Translations under genes and position numbers: made by a program
Source of the DNA: Lysobacterales bacterium UBA5700
GTDB taxonomy: Bacteria > Pseudomonadota > Gammaproteobacteria > Xanthomonadales > Xanthomonadaceae
Assembly: GCA_002420085.1 (NCBI GenBank)
Contig: DIHI01000111.1
Location: 28,361 to 35,828 of the forward strand
Length of the DNA stretch: 7,468 nt
Direction of reading: 5' to 3'
The notes under the pieces: generated by a model
The model's database searches: none
Told to the model about the DNA's origin: nothing
The model's input: only the letters and a program-made list of their open reading frames with translations
Shown: one piece after another, positions 6,272-7,468 of the stretch
Layout: each line of letters starts with the position of its first letter
How positions within the stretch are numbered: the stretch's first letter is position 1

Positions 6272-6283
6272 GTGCGATCGCAC
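6272..6283. promoter_or_regulatory. Perfect 12-bp palindrome beside the liuB promoter
   Basis: GTGCGATCGCAC is an exact palindrome whose last base is the first base of the predicted -35 box CTGACA. Its position fits an operator for a dimeric regulator. Its core GCGATCGC is the word over-represented in this window, so it may be incidental. It does not resemble a LiuR or PsrA site that I would recognise. Confidence 0.4.
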
Positions 6284-6311
6284 TGACAGCCCGACCGGTT
6301 TTGGCGACAAT
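6283..6311 (+). promoter_or_regulatory. Candidate sigma-70 promoter of liuB
   Basis: CTGACA (6283-6288, 5/6 match to the -35 box) and GACAAT (6306-6311, 4/6 match to the -10 box) are separated by the ideal 17 bp. Transcription would start near 6318, about 20 nt before ATG 6339. Confidence 0.5.
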
Positions 6312-6338
6312 TGACCGGTATCCGTCATCGACCCGCCC

Positions 6339-7468
<1,130 letters not shown>

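Larger units (their letters stand above)
6018..6338. other. Intergenic region between lipoprotein and carboxylase genes (321 bp)
   Basis: The left part holds the terminator at 6061-6092 and the right part a candidate promoter at 6283-6311 with an adjoining palindrome. The stretch 6093-6271 has no convincing gene: a 63-codon frame opening with GTG at 6095 gives an arginine- and tryptophan-rich peptide without homology I can recognise. Five CGATCG sites occur at 6034, 6100, 6181, 6225 and 6275. Confidence 0.55.

Noticed and set aside
6095..6286. 63-codon frame starting with GTG
   Set aside because: It begins right after the terminator, has no good ribosome binding site or recognisable fold, and runs through the liuB promoter region.

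Overview
The window reads as an ordinary chromosomal stretch of a high-GC gammaproteobacterium. By eye it is about 65% G+C, with G/C-rich third codon positions. The protein types fit the Xanthomonadales/Lysobacterales or a nearby deep-branching lineage: a DUF2189 membrane protein, a YghX-type dienelactone hydrolase, a heptosyltransferase-like GT9 enzyme, and a methylcrotonyl-CoA carboxylase beta subunit close to an acetoacetyl-CoA thiolase. The lineage is an inference from the proteins alone. I see no mobile element, tRNA, rRNA, CRISPR array or phage gene.

Layout. Bases 2-58 may be the tail of a + strand gene, followed by a long hairpin (27-75). A small VOC/glyoxalase-fold gene lies on the - strand (90-464). 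After a 364-bp divergent spacer, a dienelactone hydrolase-family gene (829-1716) and a GT9 glycosyltransferase gene (1753-2781) run on the + strand. The 3' end of the GT9 gene overlaps a convergent pair on the - strand: a DUF2189 membrane protein and a RimJ/RimL-type acetyltransferase, joined by an ATGA stop/start overlap (4087 down to 2721). After a 315-bp divergent spacer comes a thiolase (4403-5578). Next is a very small acidic lipoprotein with its own strong promoter and terminator (5620-6092). Last is the first 376 codons of methylcrotonyl-CoA carboxylase beta (from 6339), which runs off the window.

How the genes relate. The clearest link is between the thiolase and the carboxylase. MCC catalyses a late step of leucine breakdown, which ends in acetyl-CoA and acetoacetate. 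Once activated, acetoacetate is cut to acetyl-CoA by a thiolase of this kind. They are probably separate transcription units, because the lipoprotein unit with its terminator sits between them. The other genes share no evident pathway.

No clearly new biological system was found. The most unusual signals are a roughly tenfold excess of the palindrome CGATCG, strongest between genes; the lipoprotein, whose mature part has no basic or aromatic residue and shows an alanine-type heptad pattern; a GTGCGATCGCAC palindrome abutting the predicted liuB promoter; and the long GNRA-capped hairpin at the left edge.
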